Assembly: GCA_964472565.1 (NCBI GenBank)
Contig: CAYYNB010000247.1
Span: forward strand, 1 to 6,931
Reading direction: 5' to 3'
DNA: 6,931 bases
From: DATAMF01 sp964472565
GTDB lineage: Bacteria; Chloroflexota; Anaerolineae; Aggregatilineales; Aggregatilineaceae
Shown here: positions 4,426 through 6,931 of the stretch, one piece after another
How the letters are laid out: each line of letters opens with the position of its first letter
How positions within the stretch are numbered: the stretch's first letter is position 1
Notes under the pieces: model-generated
Seen by the model: only the letters and a program-made list of their open reading frames with translations
Told to the model about the DNA's origin: nothing
Database searches by the model: none
Program-made: the position numbers and the translations under genes

Positions 4426-6931
4426 TCAGTCGTGTGATTGTGAAACGCTCTCCACATCGTAACGCCGCATCATATCCATAATCTCGTCGCGCCGGATGAG
4501 GTACATCTGCCCGCCAGTATAAGCCTTGCGGCGGTTGCGATCCGTGAGTTGCAGCCGGTTAAGAATGTGACCTACCCACTGGGCATGCCCCATCTGCTCA
4601 GCGTTATAGCCGAGGAGATCGCACACTTTGTCACGCAGATCACAAGCCTTGATCCAGGCCTCTGCCTGGTTGCTACGAGTCATGATTTCCAACGCTTGAA
4701 GAACAGCCTCTTCTCGATCGCTCAGGGCCTTGCCTTCGCTGGCCTGTTCATCCCATTCCGCTGCTTCCGAGATCGAGGCTAACAAATCCGAAATGCCACC
4801 CTGTTCCTCAAAAAGGGCAGCCAGTGCCACCAACGGCGACCAGAGTTCCCCAGAACGGTTATGCAGCTTATGCAGGTCTAGTCGGTCGGCGTAGTTGTGG
4901 TGAACTTGCTGGAAATAAGTGAGAGCCAAGGAATACAACTGGTGGCGGATGCTCGCACCATCGAAATCCGGCGGGACAAAGGGTAACTGGCGATCGGTAC
5001 GGCGCATCGGAATCAGAATGCACCGGCTGGCAAGAATGTCTTCCAACCCGGCAATCGCGGCCAGAATTTTGGGCGAGTACACGTCAAAAGCCTGCGGTTT
5101 CATATCCTCACCGATCAACCGAATGGCAGGCATCCCCGTTTTGTAACCGCTGTTAAGCAGTTGGCGGATCTGCTGCATCCCCGGATCACGCGGATTGTGA
5201 TAACGTTCTGCCTCGTCGATACCGACGGTACAGCTCGTGTAGTGGATAAGCCGAAACATCGCTGGACCGGTGGGGTCAGACGTCGTAATCATGTTGAAAG
5301 CGAGCGGTTGGAGGACCCGCAGCACTGTGCTTTTTCCGCTGTTTTTCGGGCCGTTCAATGCCAGATAAGGGTAGGCCGGAAACAAGGTGTAGAAGTAAGT
5401 GCCAATCGTCCATAGGGTCAGAATGCGACTCTCGACCGGAGACCGGAAGTCCACATATCTTGTGAATAAATCATGCACAGTACGGAAAACTTCCCCTGGC
5501 TGGACTGCTTCGCCCTTGAGAAACCGCTGGATGTCGTTATACCGCCAGCGCATCAGGAACTCTGAACCTTCGGGGATAACGCGCAGCGCGATTTCCTGAT
5601 CGTGAATGGTCAGAATCTGCTGGTCTTTCAGACGAATCAACTCACGAGCGCTGGTGACCAGATAGGGCTGGATATTCAACCGGTTGCTTTTGGTGCGTTC
5701 ACGCAGCGAGATCGTGACTAGTGCCAGATCACGGCTAAAGCCCAATGCTGGTGAGAGAACCGGAATGTTATCGTTGAACACGTCGGGTATTTCCTCCTTG
5801 CTCCCGTTTGCCATGTTTCCTCCCGCCTGTCCGGCTTTGAGCAGTCCATCGAAGGCGCGCCCCTGAATTCCCAGGCCCGCCATCATCGTTTTGAAGCGAG
5901 CGAGCGATAACACGTCCAGATCGTGGGCATGTTCAAATAGATCTCGGATGGCATCTTCCTGCTCCAGACCTTCCAAATGGCTGACTCGTTCAACTTCAGC
6001 CATGAGCCAGCTTTGCGCCCTATTCAGCATACCATGTGCCTCTTCGGATGTGGGTTGGCAGGCGGCCAGCCACTCGTTCGCATCTTTCACACCTTCCGGC
6101 AGTTGAGGCAAGTAGGCTTTGCCGCCCAATGCCCGTCCGATCTGGCGACTTTGTTCCAGGGCATCATCGGTATTGTCCAGTGCGATAAAGACGCGCTTGT
6201 AGCTCCTAAACAGAGTCAACAAGTCATCCGAAACGCTCATACCACCTAATGCCAGCGCCGGGATACCCCATTCCGCAAAGGAGATGGCGTCGGCCTGCCC
6301 CTCGACAATCACAATGGAGTCCTTGCTGCTGTCAACGGCGTGGTTGTAAAACGGCTGCCGTTCACCGATGATGTCTCGTGGCGGATTGTAGTGCTGCTTA
6401 CCTTCAATCGACCGTCCGCTGAGGTAGGTCAAGCGACCTTTTTCCAGGTGAACATAAACGATCATATTGGCTGGAAACCGCTGGACCGCCGTCTGCCACC
6501 GCTCCGGTAAATCCAAGTCCGCCAGTATTGAATGCTTGTCACGAGGCATGTAACCGATTCGGGCAGCTTTCACAGTGGCAAGCTGCCAGCCTCGACGTTG
6601 TGTCACATAGGCCAGGGCAGGTGGGGTATTGAGCAAGTTTTCGTGCAAGCGCTGGACCAACTGCCGTTCTGTCCAGGTAGGAGAGCTCCGAAATTCTGTT
6701 TGGCTCTCCAACTGGATGTTTGCCCGCTGCGCCAGCCATCTTACCGATTCCATGAACTGGTCCGGATTTCGATTATTCCAGTTTCCAGTTCCCAAAATAT
6801 GCCGCCCGACAAAATCGAACACATCCCCATGTTCACTGTGCGAATTCCAAAAGTAAAACCCGGTGTTAGGAATGACCACCAGACTGTCGTGATCCGTTCC
6901 GATAATCCGCCGCCCGGGCGTTCTCAAGGTG
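4426..6931 (-). CDS. Primase-helicase-like fusion protein (Toprim primase + P-loop ATPase, DUF3631-like C-terminus), 5' partial
   Basis: The gene enters from the right edge; the reading frame is open to the last base, so the N-terminus is missing. The TTG at 6927 is only the first possible start in view, and residues are numbered from it. Residues 1-45 resemble the end of a CHC2 primase zinc-binding domain (GDVFDFV at 34-40). Residues 90-200 resemble the DnaG catalytic core (YVTQRRGW, GRSIEGKQHYNPP). Residues 203-290 form a Toprim domain: E209 in VEGQAD, the acidic DNTDD at 251-255, and KDANEWL. A P-loop ATPase follows: Walker A GPKNSGKST (526-534), Walker B VGIDEA (568-573) and an arginine in ASRCILIPM (633-641). 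ELWSPLVALA near 694 and the 735-825 tail resemble DUF3631 proteins. Such fusions are known from plasmids, phages and integrative elements, where they prime and unwind DNA. Role in an element here is inferred. It ends in TGA at 4428-4426. Confidence 0.88.
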   Translation of the reverse strand, partial: TLRTPGRRIIGTDHDSLVVIPNTGFYFWNSHSEHGDVFDFVGRHILGTGNWNNRNPDQFMESVRWLAQRANIQLESQTEFRSSPTWTERQLVQRLHENLLNTPPALAYVTQRRGWQLATVKAARIGYMPRDKHSILADLDLPERWQTAVQRFPANMIVYVHLEKGRLTYLSGRSIEGKQHYNPPRDIIGERQPFYNHAVDSSKDSIVIVEGQADAISFAEWGIPALALGGMSVSDDLLTLFRSYKRVFIALDNTDDALEQSRQIGRALGGKAYLPQLPEGVKDANEWLAACQPTSEEAHGMLNRAQSWLMAEVERVSHLEGLEQEDAIRDLFEHAHDLDVLSLARFKTMMAGLGIQGRAFDGLLKAGQAGGNMANGSKEEIPDVFNDNIPVLSPALGFSRDLALVTISLRERTKSNRLNIQPYLVTSARELIRLKDQQILTIHDQEIALRVIPEGSEFLMRWRYNDIQRFLKGEAVQPGEVFRTVHDLFTRYVDFRSPVESRILTLWTIGTYFYTLFPAYPYLALNGPKNSGKSTVLRVLQPLAFNMITTSDPTGPAMFRLIHYTSCTVGIDEAERYHNPRDPGMQQIRQLLNSGYKTGMPAIRLIGEDMKPQAFDVYSPKILAAIAGLEDILASRCILIPMRRTDRQLPFVPPDFDGASIRHQLYSLALTYFQQVHHNYADRLDLHKLHNRSGELWSPLVALAALFEEQGGISDLLASISEAAEWDEQASEGKALSDREEAVLQALEIMTRSNQAEAWIKACDLRDKVCDLLGYNAEQMGHAQWVGHILNRLQLTDRNRRKAYTGGQMYLIRRDEIMDMMRRYDVESVSQSHD

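Larger units (their letters stand above)
4331..4426. repeat. Dense cluster of inverted and direct repeats after the primase gene
   Basis: Several repeats are interleaved here. A perfect 12-base inverted pair is CTGGCAAAACCG (4336-4347) with CGGTTTTGCCAG (4401-4412). A perfect 9-base outer pair is AAAAACTGG (4331-4339) with CCAGTTTTT (4418-4426). GACCAC (4347-4352) pairs with GTGGTC (4381-4386). CAGTCTGACC occurs directly repeated at 4392-4401 and 4410-4419, 18 bases apart. The core GGTC, mostly as GGTCAG, appears six times on the two strands. The cluster touches the primase stop codon and lies upstream of the small helix-turn-helix gene. Possible roles, all inferred, are an operator for that protein, an iteron-like replication site, or a structured RNA/terminator. 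Confidence 0.8.

Overview
All protein genes in this window lie on the minus strand, so the layout runs from right to left. No organism is named by the sequence. Two secreted WD40 proteins, one ending in an SH3-like domain and full of repeats of the RLWDxxTG type, together with moderate GC, are most like large-genome environmental bacteria such as Chloroflexota. That is an inference from style, not an identification.

Right part (about 4000-6931): a replication-type module. It starts with a large primase/P-loop ATPase fusion whose N-terminus runs off the window edge. A 230-base gap follows, beginning with an unusual 96-base cluster of inverted and direct repeats (4331-4426). Next come a very small helix-turn-helix protein and a four-helix membrane protein, 11 bases apart with a good Shine-Dalgarno between them. 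A Toprim primase fused to a DUF3631-like ATPase, next to a small DNA-binding protein, suggests a plasmid-like or integrative element. No integrase, relaxase or attachment site is visible to prove it.

Middle (2773-3120): a 348-base stretch with no independent gene. It holds a strong hairpin with a T-run that should terminate minus-strand transcription from the membrane-protein gene. It also holds a 62-codon open stretch continuing in frame after that gene's amber stop.

Left part (1-2772): two related secreted WD40 genes. The larger encodes a signal peptide, about 14 beta-propeller blades (two rings of seven) and a C-terminal SH3-like domain. Nine bases after it ends comes a short paralogue with a signal peptide and only two blades. 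Its 3' end has been hit by a 176-base element (57-232) with perfect 15-base terminal inverted repeats and a 5-base target duplication (CTTAT). This is a clear miniature inverted-repeat transposable element (MITE) or a similar internally deleted insertion-sequence relative. Removing it in silico restores a 142-codon reading frame, so the element replaced the last 9 residues with 28 of its own. The paralogue was therefore already a two-blade remnant before the insertion.

The most noteworthy items are the MITE with its reconstructable empty site, the repeat cluster beside the primase gene, and the primase's CHC2-like region lacking the usual second cysteine pair.
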